From Paramecium octaurelia (Eukaryota; Ciliophora; Oligohymenophorea; Peniculida; Parameciidae), in the NCBI GenBank assembly GCA_905182995.1, contig CAJJDP010000008.1, positions 390,506-454,505 on the forward strand: a DNA stretch of 64,000 bases, in the 5' to 3' direction. Shown here piece by piece: positions 1 to 10,704 of this stretch. A program made the translations under genes and the position numbers. The notes beneath the pieces were generated by a model that did not search any database, was not told where the DNA came from, and saw only the letters and a program-made list of their open reading frames with translations. Position 1 is the stretch's first letter. Each line of letters opens with the position of its first letter.

Positions 1-40
1 CTTTGAACATTGTTTGGATTGTCCTATCATCATTAAATTG

Positions 41-623
41 ATGGATGCATGTCCTCTCTCCCCTTTCTGGCAGATAGTCTAAGAAGAGGGGTTAAGTGGT
101 TTGGCAGATGCATCACTACTTTATGAATTATTTATGGTCATCATCTCTTTGGTACCTTGGATTTGCGGATTAATATTGGGAATCTTACTATTGAAGAGAC
201 GAGACATGCGATCATTAATCCGTGTTTTGACTCATTTGTGTGCTCATATGTAAATAGCAATATTAAGTCAATTATAGAACTTGCGATGTTGTCAAAGTAG
301 TTTATTTCAAAGAGGATAGACCAGATGGCTCTTGCTCTTTAAAGTATGGTCTACCCTCTTGTCATTCTATATTTGCAGGATTGTACACAAGTTGGGTTTT
401 GATTGAAATATTGGTTATTGGAATGAAACTAAAAACTAGACATATAATTGCAGTGATTTCTATGTTAATAGTCCCATATTCACGAATTTACTTGATATAT
501 CACACACTAAAATAATGTATCTATGGTTGGACCATCGGATTGATATTTGCTATTGTAGGTTTGACATTCCATCATTAATGCAAGAAGAGAAGAAAGAATA
601 AATAAGTTAAAGTCAAACAATGA
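41..623 (+). CDS. DOLPP1: Dolichyl-diphosphatase-like PAP2 membrane phosphatase
   Basis: The family hydrolyses dolichyl diphosphate at the ER membrane so that dolichol can be recycled for N-glycosylation. The protein is 184 aa after removing one 28-nt intron (250..277). It starts MDACPLSPFW. The PAP2 signature is visible: KEDRP near residue 85, then YGLPSCHS, then PYSRIYLIYH, which matches the DOLPP1 pattern KxxxxxxRP / PSxHS / SRxxxxxH. Three or four hydrophobic segments surround these motifs. It is shorter than animal DOLPP1 (about 238 aa) and ends in a basic tail of Lys and Arg. Assignment to DOLPP1 rather than another PAP2 enzyme rests on YGxPSxHS and the YSRxYLxYHT-like block. Confidence 0.82.
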
Positions 624-918
624 ATGTTTATTTATATGTGTCATTAATTCCACATCTTTATTTATTTTTAAGATTGACATTCAGCAAATTTATGGATGTA
701 AGCTAATTTTACCATTCTGAAAGTTCATATCATTTTTGATTTCCAGAGATTGTGCACTTATAAAAACTCGATAAAGCTTTGCTTTAAAGATATCTAGACG
801 TATTAGATTAAATTAAATAAGATAGAATTTATATGAAATTTATTATATGCATTTTATTATCAAATGTTGAGTATAAGAAATGTATTAAATTAATTGTACA
901 TTAAAAATATAATATAAA

Positions 919-2386
919 ATGGAGACAACTTATAAATGCTCATTTTGTTTAAACCATATCTAAATAAGTCAATAATCATTTCATAAATATTTATGCTTAG
1001 ATCATTAAATCCATCGTTTTGCCTCTAAGATTATTAGATTGGAGAAACACAATAAACTGTCCTCAGATAAATGGGAGTATATTAATAAGTACATAGAATT
1101 GCTTTACAACCATTACAGAGAAGAAGTAATTCAAAAAAGCGTGTTTATCTCAGAGGTATAAAAAGAGGAATGAATTATTAAATTATTTATGTTATCATAT
1201 TATAGTACAGGACAGTTTCCTAAATCTTTAGATCCCCCATCTCGTTTCAAGCAAAGATAAGCAAGCAAAGTATTTGATCTATCATTTAATAAAGGGAGAT
1301 GGAGAATCTATGTACAAAAGAAACTTCGAGGATCCCTAAAAACATGATTTCAAACAAAGTGCTCATGCTTTGAATCAAGAGTTCCATCATAAACAATACC
1401 ATAAAATTAATGCTGATTATAAGTATTTCAGTAAATCTAAATTACAAAGGGATCGCTTCTTTGATACTATGCATAACACTACAAATCAATAAAAATAGGA
1501 AGATAAGCTATTCTATGAAAGTGCTGCAAGACAACAGAATCTAGATTAACCAAATCATTTGCATAATTGGAAAATTGTAAAGGAGCGACAATATGCAGAG
1601 TATGTAACTGCAAATATTTAATAGACGAGTGCAATAACAATCTAAATGTGATCAAGGGAAACTTGTAAGCAAGAATGAATATTAAGCTACTCAATCATCA
1701 AATACTGAATCCAAGACCAATACCTTGGCTAGATCAAATATGTTCGAAATATCAAAGCCTTTATTAAGAATTAACAATGATCTCAAAAGCCAATAATTGA
1801 TAAAGAATGTGTAAATCGTATCTGATGATATCCCAGACTGGTGCTCCTCTACTAATAAATATTATACTCCTGAACATATAGAGTAAATTAAGAAGCAAAG
1901 ACAGTAACAACTAGCCAAAGCTGACATCTTGGGTAATTTTATTAAGGAACCCAAGAAGGATCCCGATAATAAGGTTTATCAAGACAATCCCTTTGTTGGC
2001 TAAAGATATGTAATTTACATTCACTTAATTTAAGGAACCAAAACGCATGTGTGTATTTTATGATAAACCAGATCATGTCAGGGGATAATAATGTGCTACT
2101 TAGGATTTAAGCAAATCTAAGGTGAATTTAACATGGAAAGAGAATGTTTCGTCCTAAAGATTTGAACCAAGATTACCTGTGTCCATAGGAAGAACAGATC
2201 AGCCTGTGATTAAATCCCTCAATTAAAAAAGAGATCCCAATTTTCCAAAAGTAGAAAAAATTGGATAATCAGATGTGTATCTATATTTGATTTTTATGTA
2301 GTTATAAAAAAATAGAAAAGGATAAACCGATCTAATTAAAAATTGGCCATGGTTCTCCTTCTACGTTGAATCCAGTCAAATATTGA
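919..2386 (+). CDS. Conserved-looking hypothetical protein, 454 aa
   Basis: I do not recognise the family. Four short introns (1126..1153, 1600..1624, 2010..2034, 2277..2301) restore one frame of exactly 455 codons ending at a TGA. The N-terminus has a Cys-rich start (METTYKCSFC, later CLDH) that could bind a metal, although spacing is incomplete for a known finger. The middle is rich in His, Gln and Lys (for example KHDFKQSAHALNQEFHH). The C-terminal third is polar with Pro and Arg (PRLPVSIGRTDQP) and ends GHGSPSTLNPVKY. No signal peptide or membrane segment is seen. The exact frame closure makes the gene itself credible. Confidence 0.75.
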
Positions 2387-2473
2387 CATATTTGTTACAT
2401 AAATTAATTGTTTTAAATATAATACTATTCTATTTAATAATAAAGATTTTGTTATAAATATAATATTTTGTAA

Positions 2474-4021
2474 TCAACAAAATTGCAATAATACAATTAG
2501 ATTAGTTGTTTCTTAAGCAACCCTATCATTTTCATGCATACTGAGGTTATTTAACTAATCCTAAAGTTAATTTGGAATCAATTTAAGAACTTCCGTTTGA
2601 TAATGCATATCTTCTATCTACAATACATTTGAAAGGGCCTCTATGAAATACAGGATCTATTCCACCTTAATATTAACCTACTCCAAAGCTTGTTCAATTA
2701 CTCCAAAGAATTTCTAATAAATATCTATATTTTATTACTATATAAGGTTCTGGATTAAATTATTATTATTCTTGTAGTCTAAATTGAATATGCTTTTGGC
2801 AATTAATCAGTTTATCTAGCACCTTTACTTTATAAATATATGCAAAATTGGACTGGGCATAATAATCTACAAATTTATCAAGGTATTCCATCAGACATTT
2901 TTAGACATACTTGTTGAGAACTTGATCTTCAATTACACAATGCAAATTTGTATAAGTTTTATAATAGCAGGATACCAATTTTAATAGGTCTTTTCCTGCT
3001 TGTTTTTCTAATTTAAAGGCCAACTTATAGAGTATTTCCATTATGTTGTTCTTGCCAATCAGGGGGAACAACAATTCAGACATTTTCTTAATACAAATCT
3101 TCAGTGTCTTTTTAATATATTAGAGTTATTTACTTTAAAAATGACAATGTATTCAAAATGCGAAAGGTCTGACTCGAGATAATCGACAATGATGTCAGAT
3201 ATAGCATATATTTGCTAGAAAAATGTAAATTCTTATTCACTTAAGCAATTGGCTAAAAGGACTGAGCCATAAATAATTTAGAGGTCTTTCGATTAGATAG
3301 CTCTATTCAGTATATCCAAAGTAATATTATATTAATCTTTAATTTTTAATTCTCTTTTTGATTGCAAATATAGGGATAAAAATTCAGTAAGGCCCATCAA
3401 GTAATCATCAGTGGCTAAATCAAATGCCTAATATACAATTTATTCTAATAATAATTTTTCTTATTGTATTATATCTAATAGTTAACTCTCTTATTCTATC
3501 AATAAATTCAGCGTATTTAAAGCATCAACATGCAATGATTTCCATTCTGCAGATGACAATATTTTCATCAATTAGAATAATAGGGCTAGATCAAGTTTAT
3601 CTTTTTCATCTGATAGGATTGTTTTAACAATTTTTGGGTTGACTATAAGGCAATTTTTCAATAGTTGTAACATCTTATTGAAATGTGATTGATGATTCAA
3701 TGGTTAAATGAGATAATATTTAATATCAATAATGAATTAAGAGACTTCATAGTATGCTTCAAATAAATCTTTTGAGTCAATCAGATTGCAAAATTGATTC
3801 AAAGTTTCAATGGTATCAGATTTTAAGAATTCTTATAAAGAATCAAGGATATTTTAATTGGAAGGGACTTTAGAATCCCCTAATCTATGAATTCCTCTAT
3901 TTTGTCTGAAGAGACTTTCTAACTTATTTTTTCTGATGTCCATTCTGAATTTCTCCCTTTTCATTTGATTTATGCTCACACAATCATTAGCGACGATATT
4001 AATCTGAGGAGTGTCGGACAT
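2474..4021 (-). CDS. Divergent importin-alpha-like (karyopherin alpha) protein
   Basis: Importin alpha carries classical NLS cargo and binds importin beta through a basic N-terminal IBB region. The N-terminus here has an IBB-like basic block, KREKFRMDIRKNKLESLFRQ, at about residues 19-38, followed by helical repeats of ARM type with no membrane segment. The C-terminus, after a 25-nt intron (plus strand near 2733-2757), reads FGVIEQALEQVNIKVEQIL, as in the last ARM repeats of the family. The length is near 505 aa. At least one further intron is needed to make the length divisible by three. Repeats are diverged and I did not see the usual WxxxN ladders clearly, so this could be another ARM protein. 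Confidence 0.55.
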
Positions 4022-4063
4022 AAAAATATAATTTAAAAATATTGCGGCAAATATATTTAAATT

Positions 4064-5680
4064 TCATAATGAAAATTATTTCTTCACTCTTTCAAATGTC
4101 TTTAAAACGATTGATTCCCCATATACTAAAGTCTTGATTTCTTCAAATAGATTTTCACAAACTAATGCATATGTAATGTTCTCATTAACAACATTATTCT
4201 AGTTCAATAAATATAGAACATATCTAATTGCTCTATCAATCAATTTGTTATTAGTCGGTCGAACGTAAATCATGATATTACTTTGATATCTTCCTATTCT
4301 ACCCATTAATAAAGTCGAATGGATATTAATAAGGCATTTAAGAACAATATTTTATCCTAAAACATCATTAATAGCTTTGATCTTTTCGAAATGTATTCTC
4401 TCTAATTAGGGTGACACAAATTCCCAAGACATTTCTAAATTATCTTGATCATAAGCAATCCTAAATTAATAATGATTCCCTCCAGCATATTTGGTTCTCC
4501 TCTCTACTTGGTCTTAACTTATATCATGAGAGAGCACTTAAATTAAATGATAAATTATACATTTCTCCAATCCAACCTTGTGTTAATATTTATGCCAATA
4601 GTTTGATGATAGAGCCCTTGGTTATCGACCATAAAGTAATGATTCCCAAGCTTAGAGCGAATCATTGTATTTTTATTCTGTATCATCCATAACAAAATAT
4701 GACCAGCTTGGATTGATTGGATTATCTAATATACTTTCAAAAGGATGTAAACTAAATGTTGGACATCTTAAATTATAATTTATAGATCTATACCTTTCAG
4801 TAGTATCAGTTAAAATGTTAATGGCAATGTTAGGTTTAGATCTATAGAATACATATTCTTTCCTCAAATAACAATCGGCCTCTAATTCAATGAACTTTGC
4901 AATAAATTAATGAGCATCGATAGATTCATAATATTGTCTTACATTTTTGATAGAATTTGTAGCATAATCAATAAAGTTTTCTTTGCATAGAATGGCTAAT
5001 CCTATTGCATAAGTCAAAACAGTAGAACATTACATTCTTGTACTTCCAGTGATAGCTTAGTGGCTAACAGAGAGATTAATTTTATTAATATTTGGATTGT
5101 TAAATACATCTTAACTTCGTTAGACTGTCAATACTTCATCTGGATTGCAATATAAGAAAAATGGTTTGCCTATTTTACTTGCTTCTTAAACAGCTCCAAT
5201 AACCCAAGGAGTTTCTCCTCCTTCAGTTGATGATATTAATAAATCTCCCTCCTTAAAGCCCAATTCATTCAATTACTAAGCTCCAAATTCAGGATGATCT
5301 TCAAAATCCTCAACTGATGCTATAATAGCCACGTCTCCTCCTGCCATAAAAGATATTATATTATCTTGCTTTGTAATTTATCGATACAAAGTTTCCAATG
5401 TCAATGCTAGTCTTCCAGTGGATCCACATCCACAAATGAACACTCTATTACCTTTCGACCAAGTATCCAAGACCATCTGATTCATATGTGCCAATTAATC
5501 CAATTTATTCATCAGTACATCGAAAACATGCATATCCAAGTCTTTCATTCTCTATATTCCAGTTTTTAAATCATTTTTGGCAAATTCAGATAAACCAACA
5601 GTGTGGGGATGAGCTTATTCAGTTATCAAACCTCCCAAACTAAATTATGCACTAATCTCTAAGAAATCTTTATAATTCAT
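4064..5680 (-). CDS. SIS-domain sugar-phosphate-binding protein, GCKR/MurQ family
   Basis: Intron-free frame of 538 aa. Two SIS-type halves are present: an N-terminal half with the phosphosugar loop VFICGCGSTGRLALTLE (about residues 95-111) and STEGGETPWVIGAV, and a C-terminal half ending with STLLMGRIGRYQSNIMIYV and NNKLIDRAIRYV. These match the order in animal glucokinase regulatory protein and bacterial MurNAc-6-phosphate etherase. The family binds phosphorylated sugars. GCKR inhibits glucokinase, MurQ cleaves a lactyl ether, and the sequence alone does not decide which function applies. It lies 42 bp downstream of importin-alpha's start and 19 bp from the EF-hand gene stop, all on the minus strand. 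Confidence 0.82.
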
Positions 5681-5699
5681 AAACTTTATTTATATAAAA

Positions 5700-6231
5700 T
5701 CACAATGAATATTTTTTGAAATTCTCATAACTAACTCCTTTAGGATCACCTTGTGACATTCTGTTGAATATTGCCAACATATCTGCCTCAGTTAAATGAC
5801 TATCTTTATAATTCTTCATTAAAAATACAAACTCTAACATATATACTTTAAATGAGAATACCTTGTTAATTCAAAAAGCCATCTTTGTCAGAGTCATGTC
5901 TTTTAAATATCTTTTGTAGAAATCTATCTGTAGTTTCTTCATTGATATATTTTTCAACTGAATTCATAGCATTACAAAATGATTCCTCATTAATCTCATC
6001 CTTGTAACAATGGCTTTTAAATGATTATGTTATCAAATTTTTGAAATTCTGTTTAGCTTCTCCATTTTGATCATTAGGGTAGAATAAGGAACTCACCATT
6101 TCTGCAATTAAATCAATTTTAATTCCTAATGAATCCTATTGCTGGAACTCAAAGGCTAGAATTCTGTAGATTTCCTTATTAGACATAGTCTTAGTTTTAT
6201 GTGCCTTCTATTTGTTTTGCTTACTATCCAT
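5700..6231 (-). CDS. EF-hand calcium-binding protein, 167 aa
   Basis: One 28-nt intron (5834..5861) gives exactly 168 codons. One clear EF-hand loop is visible near the C-terminal half: RHDSDKDGFLNQQEF, with Asp at loop positions 1, 3 and 5 and Glu at 12. A second, degenerate hand may follow (RMSQGDPKGVSYENF). The N-terminus is basic (MDSKQNKQKAHKTKT) and has no lipid-anchor motif. The layout resembles small calmodulin- or calcineurin-B-like sensors. Partner unknown. Confidence 0.82.
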
Positions 6232-6291
6232 GTATTTTATATGAAATATATTATAAACAGTTATAAATATTAATGTATACTTTGTAACACT

Positions 6292-7507
6292 TCATTCAAA
6301 TTAATGTCTAATAGAATCAAAATATTGGTGCTTTAAAGCATCCTTTGGAGTGATCCTTTTTTTCTAGTGTAAATTAAAATCAAAAATTACAGCATCATAC
6401 TACATCAACTTCTACAATAGATCCAATGCATCGGATTAACAATACTGGGTATTGTTAGCATTAATAAATTTATTCAGATTGACAGGCTCATAATTTGGAA
6501 AATCACTAAAATCAAAACTTGCATTGATCTTCTAAGCAACATCTTTCAATCCATCTGTGCCAAACACTCTCGCTATACGATGCATATACTAGACTTTCTC
6601 TTTCCCCAACTTCTTTGTCCCTCTAAATGGGTTGTTCTCTTTAAAGATCTTTAATATTCATAAATAACATGACATACCATCTAGGCAAACATGAATCCCA
6701 CTGCATAGACATCTATTTAATAATCATAATACTGGTATCTCAACAATATTTCTGGGGATTGATAAGATCTGTGTCATTAATAATTATACTTAGTTCCAAC
6801 TGAAGGGTTTTTTGGTCTACCTGGTACATAATACATACTCAATCCCCAATCTATCAATTTAAATAGTTTAGTCTTTGGATTTGCTATTATGTTGGCTGGC
6901 TTGATATCTCCATGAATTACACCTTTGGAATGAACATAATCTAATGCCTGGATTATATAAATCAATATACTTTTAGGGTTTGATACAGGAACAACTTGTT
7001 ACCATTATCAGTCATTGTCTTTATCAATTAAGATGTTGGAAAGACTATATATCTATTATATACTAATGATACAGAATTATTGTTTCTTATAACATCTACT
7101 AATGGTGAAATTAAGTCATGACCTTATACAGTTTGCATAAACACAATTTCTCTTTTAATGCTGTTCCATTTTAGACTCTTGAAAGTCTTAATCACTACTT
7201 TATTCTTGGTTGATTTTTATAATCCTAAATAAGCATGTCCTGAAGCCCCTTTGCCTATATAAGTCTAGAATTCGTAATCGCTATAATTCCCAAAATTGAT
7301 TCTCAATTATTTATAATCAAGATCTTTTTCAGATTTTCCTTGATTTGCAGTAGCGTAATACTTAGGTAAGATATGTACTACGCTAGCTCCAGTTTCTTTT
7401 AAGCTAACAAGATTGCTGTCATATTTATTCGAATTGAGGACAGAAACATAGGAAAAAGCAATTATCATTAATCCATAAATCTGAATATACTATTCAAATT
7501 TTTTCAT
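6292..7507 (-). CDS. CK2alpha-like Ser/Thr kinase with hydrophobic N-terminus and HGD catalytic loop
   Basis: Four introns (26, 21, 29 and 27 nt) give 370 aa. The kinase matches CK2 catalytic subunits: PKYYATANQ near the N-terminus, Gly loop IGKGASGHAYLG, Lys in KVVIKTF, catalytic loop VIHGDIKPANI, DWG in KLIDWGLSMYY instead of DFG (typical of CK2), then SPEILLRYQYYDYQIDVYAVG. CK2 phosphorylates acidic Ser/Thr sites. Oddities are Gly replacing Arg of the HRD motif and an N-terminal stretch of about 20 hydrophobic residues (YGLMIIAFSYVSVL) that CK2 lacks and that could be a signal or anchor. The true start could also lie downstream. The 27-nt intron has no TGA and keeps the frame. Confidence 0.85.
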
Positions 7508-7860
7508 TAAATAAAAAATGCTTTATAATTTGATCAAAATATAACTAATTGAAATGCTCAAAAGTCTATAGGGATTAATAATTATTCTTTAGGTTTTAAC
7601 CCATTTATCGTTCAATCTGAGAATAACAATTTCGATTAAATTTTCTGCATTTAATATATTAATATATCTATAATATAGATATAAAATACAATTATAAATA
7701 ATACTAATTCATCTTGTATATGGTAACTTTTTGATTTAAACTAAGGAATTTTGAAAAAAGCAAACCTTTTATCATACTATGAAACTATTACAAAATCATA
7801 TATATTAGAAGCAGATTCAAAATATCAAGACAACAATAATATTTGATTTACAAAAAAGAA

Positions 7861-8268
7861 ATGAAAATAGGAACTACTTCGAAATCTATAGATTGGTTTA
7901 GTTATAGTCCTTATATATTTATGGTTAATTGCAAAATATCATCTTAGAGTAGAATTTTTAGGGATTATATAATTGTAACTGAGGATATTAATTCAAAAAT
8001 TTCAAATAGTCTATGTAACAGTCTTTTAAACTAGGTAGCATCTCTCTTATACTAGATGAGAACAATCAATTTAATATATCATTCTTGAAATTCTGAGCAC
8101 AAAAAATGCTTAATCTGCTGTAATTACATAGACACTTTTGAGTTTAAGTATAGTGGAGAGGATCATAAATTACTCCTTTATATTTATAATCATAGTTTGA
8201 ATGAGTTACTTTATGATGCTCATTAAAAAGGGAATGAATTAGATCAAGTTTCAGAAAGTTAAGATTGA
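7861..8268 (+). CDS. Small hypothetical protein, 105 aa (copy 1)
   Basis: Three introns (7975..8009, 8035..8060, 8120..8148) leave exactly 106 codons from MKIGTTSKSIDWFS to QVSESQD and TGA. The product is soluble and helical in appearance, with an acidic end. I do not recognise it. It sits between the divergent CK2-like kinase and enkurin and is transcribed toward enkurin, 22 bp upstream of enkurin's ATG. The identical copy at 9258..9665 is part of the repeated block and is probably the same locus. Confidence 0.65.
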
Positions 8269-8290
8269 TGATTTATAATAAAATTAAATT

Positions 8291-8751
8291 ATGTAACAGG
8301 AAAGCATATACAACTTAATTCCAAAGGAGTATGTCCCTCCACCCAAGGAGCCCATGTATAGATCTGCATATCCTTCGAATCTTGTTCCTACTGGCAGCAC
8401 TTTTAATAACCACACAACAAGCAGACCAAAAGTACTTTTGTCGGTTATCTTTTAAGATTAACAATATCAATGGAGAATTTGAATTAGTGAAAGGTCCTCA
8501 TTCTCACAAAGGATAATCGAATTCCTTGGGTAGACCAAAAGGTAATTTGAATATGATGATGAGATAGGCTCATATAAACCTGATACAACTATGTTCAGAT
8601 TGAAGAACACTGGAACCATGGGATCAAACTAATTACCTGAGAGTATCAAAGCATCATTAAAATTTAGTTCAAACTTATAAATATCCACCTTCTGTCAAAC
8701 CATAAGTCCCAAAAAAGGATGAGAAACCAATACATGGTTTGAAATCAAATA
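8291..8751 (+). CDS. ENKUR: Enkurin, 5' part only (cut by the assembly N)
   Basis: This is the beginning of the enkurin gene described at 9688..10593 (MQQESIYNLIPKEYVPPPKE). It contains the first three introns and stops at the unresolved base 8752. The truncation coincides with the N and with the end of the repeated block, so it is an assembly effect rather than a broken gene. Confidence 0.85.
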
Positions 8752-8752
8752 N

Positions 8753-8904
8753 TAATACTTAGGTAAGATATGTACTACGCTAGCTCCAGTTTCTTTTAAG
8801 CTAACAAGATTGCTGTCATATTTATTCGAATTGAGGACAGAAACATAGGAAAAAGCAATTATCATTAATCCATAAATCTGAATATACTATTCAAATTTTT
8901 TCAT
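8753..8904 (-). CDS. CK2alpha-like kinase, 5' fragment (duplicate)
   Basis: First about 50 codons of the kinase at 6292..7507, repeated exactly because of the duplicated block and cut at the N. It should not be counted as a second gene. Confidence 0.85.
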
Positions 8905-9257
8905 TAAATAAAAAATGCTTTATAATTTGATCAAAATATAACTAATTGAAATGCTCAAAAGTCTATAGGGATTAATAATTATTCTTTAGGTTTTAACCCA
9001 TTTATCGTTCAATCTGAGAATAACAATTTCGATTAAATTTTCTGCATTTAATATATTAATATATCTATAATATAGATATAAAATACAATTATAAATAATA
9101 CTAATTCATCTTGTATATGGTAACTTTTTGATTTAAACTAAGGAATTTTGAAAAAAGCAAACCTTTTATCATACTATGAAACTATTACAAAATCATATAT
9201 ATTAGAAGCAGATTCAAAATATCAAGACAACAATAATATTTGATTTACAAAAAAGAA

Positions 9258-9665
9258 ATGAAAATAGGAACTACTTCGAAATCTATAGATTGGTTTAGTT
9301 ATAGTCCTTATATATTTATGGTTAATTGCAAAATATCATCTTAGAGTAGAATTTTTAGGGATTATATAATTGTAACTGAGGATATTAATTCAAAAATTTC
9401 AAATAGTCTATGTAACAGTCTTTTAAACTAGGTAGCATCTCTCTTATACTAGATGAGAACAATCAATTTAATATATCATTCTTGAAATTCTGAGCACAAA
9501 AAATGCTTAATCTGCTGTAATTACATAGACACTTTTGAGTTTAAGTATAGTGGAGAGGATCATAAATTACTCCTTTATATTTATAATCATAGTTTGAATG
9601 AGTTACTTTATGATGCTCATTAAAAAGGGAATGAATTAGATCAAGTTTCAGAAAGTTAAGATTGA
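9258..9665 (+). CDS. Small hypothetical protein, 105 aa (copy 2)
   Basis: Identical to 7861..8268, including three introns at the same offsets. This is the copy physically linked to the complete enkurin gene. Function unknown. Confidence 0.65.
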
Positions 9666-9687
9666 TGATTTATAATAAAATTAAATT

Positions 9688-10593
9688 ATGTAACAGGAAA
9701 GCATATACAACTTAATTCCAAAGGAGTATGTCCCTCCACCCAAGGAGCCCATGTATAGATCTGCATATCCTTCGAATCTTGTTCCTACTGGCAGCACTTT
9801 TAATAACCACACAACAAGCAGACCAAAAGTACTTTTGTCGGTTATCTTTTAAGATTAACAATATCAATGGAGAATTTGAATTAGTGAAAGGTCCTCATTC
9901 TCACAAAGGATAATCGAATTCCTTGGGTAGACCAAAAGGTAATTTGAATATGATGATGAGATAGGCTCATATAAACCTGATACAACTATGTTCAGATTGA
10001 AGAACACTGGAACCATGGGATCAAACTAATTACCTGAGAGTATCAAAGCATCATTAAAATTTAGTTCAAACTTATAAATATCCACCTTCTGTCAAACCAT
10101 AAGTCCCAAAAAAGGATGAGAAACCAATACATGGTTTGAAATCAAATAAAAACTTTATAATAACGAATGCTGTTGAAAATATCCTATCGGCCCCAAAGTA
10201 AATTGTTGAAGATGTTGCTTGGACGTCCAAAAAGGATTATGGAAAGGTTCCAGATTATTTAACCAAAATAAAATCAAGCATTTCAAGTGAATATGAAATC
10301 ATAAGAAACATGCATATTAGTGAGGCGGAAGAAATGGACAAACAAAAATACCTTATGTCTTAGGAAGAAGTTCAATAACTAAAAGAAGGACTCAAAAAGA
10401 AATGGGAATCAGTCAACAAAGAGTATTAATCAATTACTCATATCAGAATGATTGACACCGTTGGTTTGAAAAGAAAGTAAATCTAATTATGACTATTACA
10501 AGGAAAGAGTAATGTGAAAAAGAATTAGCCTAATTAGAAAAAGATATAGAAAAATTAAACAAGAACTATGTATTTGTTGATACACAAAAATGA
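9688..10593 (+). CDS. ENKUR: Enkurin, ciliary microtubule inner protein
   Basis: Four introns (25, 26, 25, 26 nt) give 267 aa, about the size of vertebrate enkurin. The N-terminus is Pro-rich (EYVPPPKEP). The C-terminal enkurin domain is clear: KDYGKVPDYLTKIK, then SQEEVQQLKEGLKKKWESVN, then DTVGLKRKKEQ and KELAQLEKDIEKLN, ending NYVFVDTQK. In other organisms enkurin lies inside doublet microtubules of motile cilia and was first described as a TRPC/calmodulin-binding adaptor. The family match is strong, and the ciliary role follows from the family and from this being a ciliate. Confidence 0.93.
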
Positions 10594-10704
10594 TTCCATT
10601 TTATAATATCAATAGCAATTTTAGTATATTTCCAATTAATTATTTTCACTTATCAACTATCTTAAATCTGGAGTTTTGGTATTTAAAGTAAAAAAATAAT
10701 ATTA

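Larger units (their letters stand above)
7356..8751. repeat. Direct 1396-bp repeat, copy 1 (probable contig overlap)
   Basis: The sequence from 7356 to 8751 recurs at 8753 to 10148 with no difference that I could find by eye. The only thing between the copies is the single N at 8752. Copy 1 starts inside the CK2-like kinase (minus) and ends inside enkurin (plus). Two contig ends that overlap but were joined through one placeholder N would produce exactly this. A real tandem duplication is less likely. Confidence 0.93.
8753..10148. repeat. Direct 1396-bp repeat, copy 2 (probable contig overlap)
   Basis: Second copy of 7356..8751, at a constant offset of 1397 bp. From 10149 onward the sequence is unique and completes the enkurin gene, so this copy belongs to the downstream contig. 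Confidence 0.93.

Noticed and set aside
7356-10148. Segmental duplication creating a second enkurin and a second kinase
   Set aside because: Copies are identical, limits do not follow gene borders and an N lies at the junction, so an assembly overlap explains it better.
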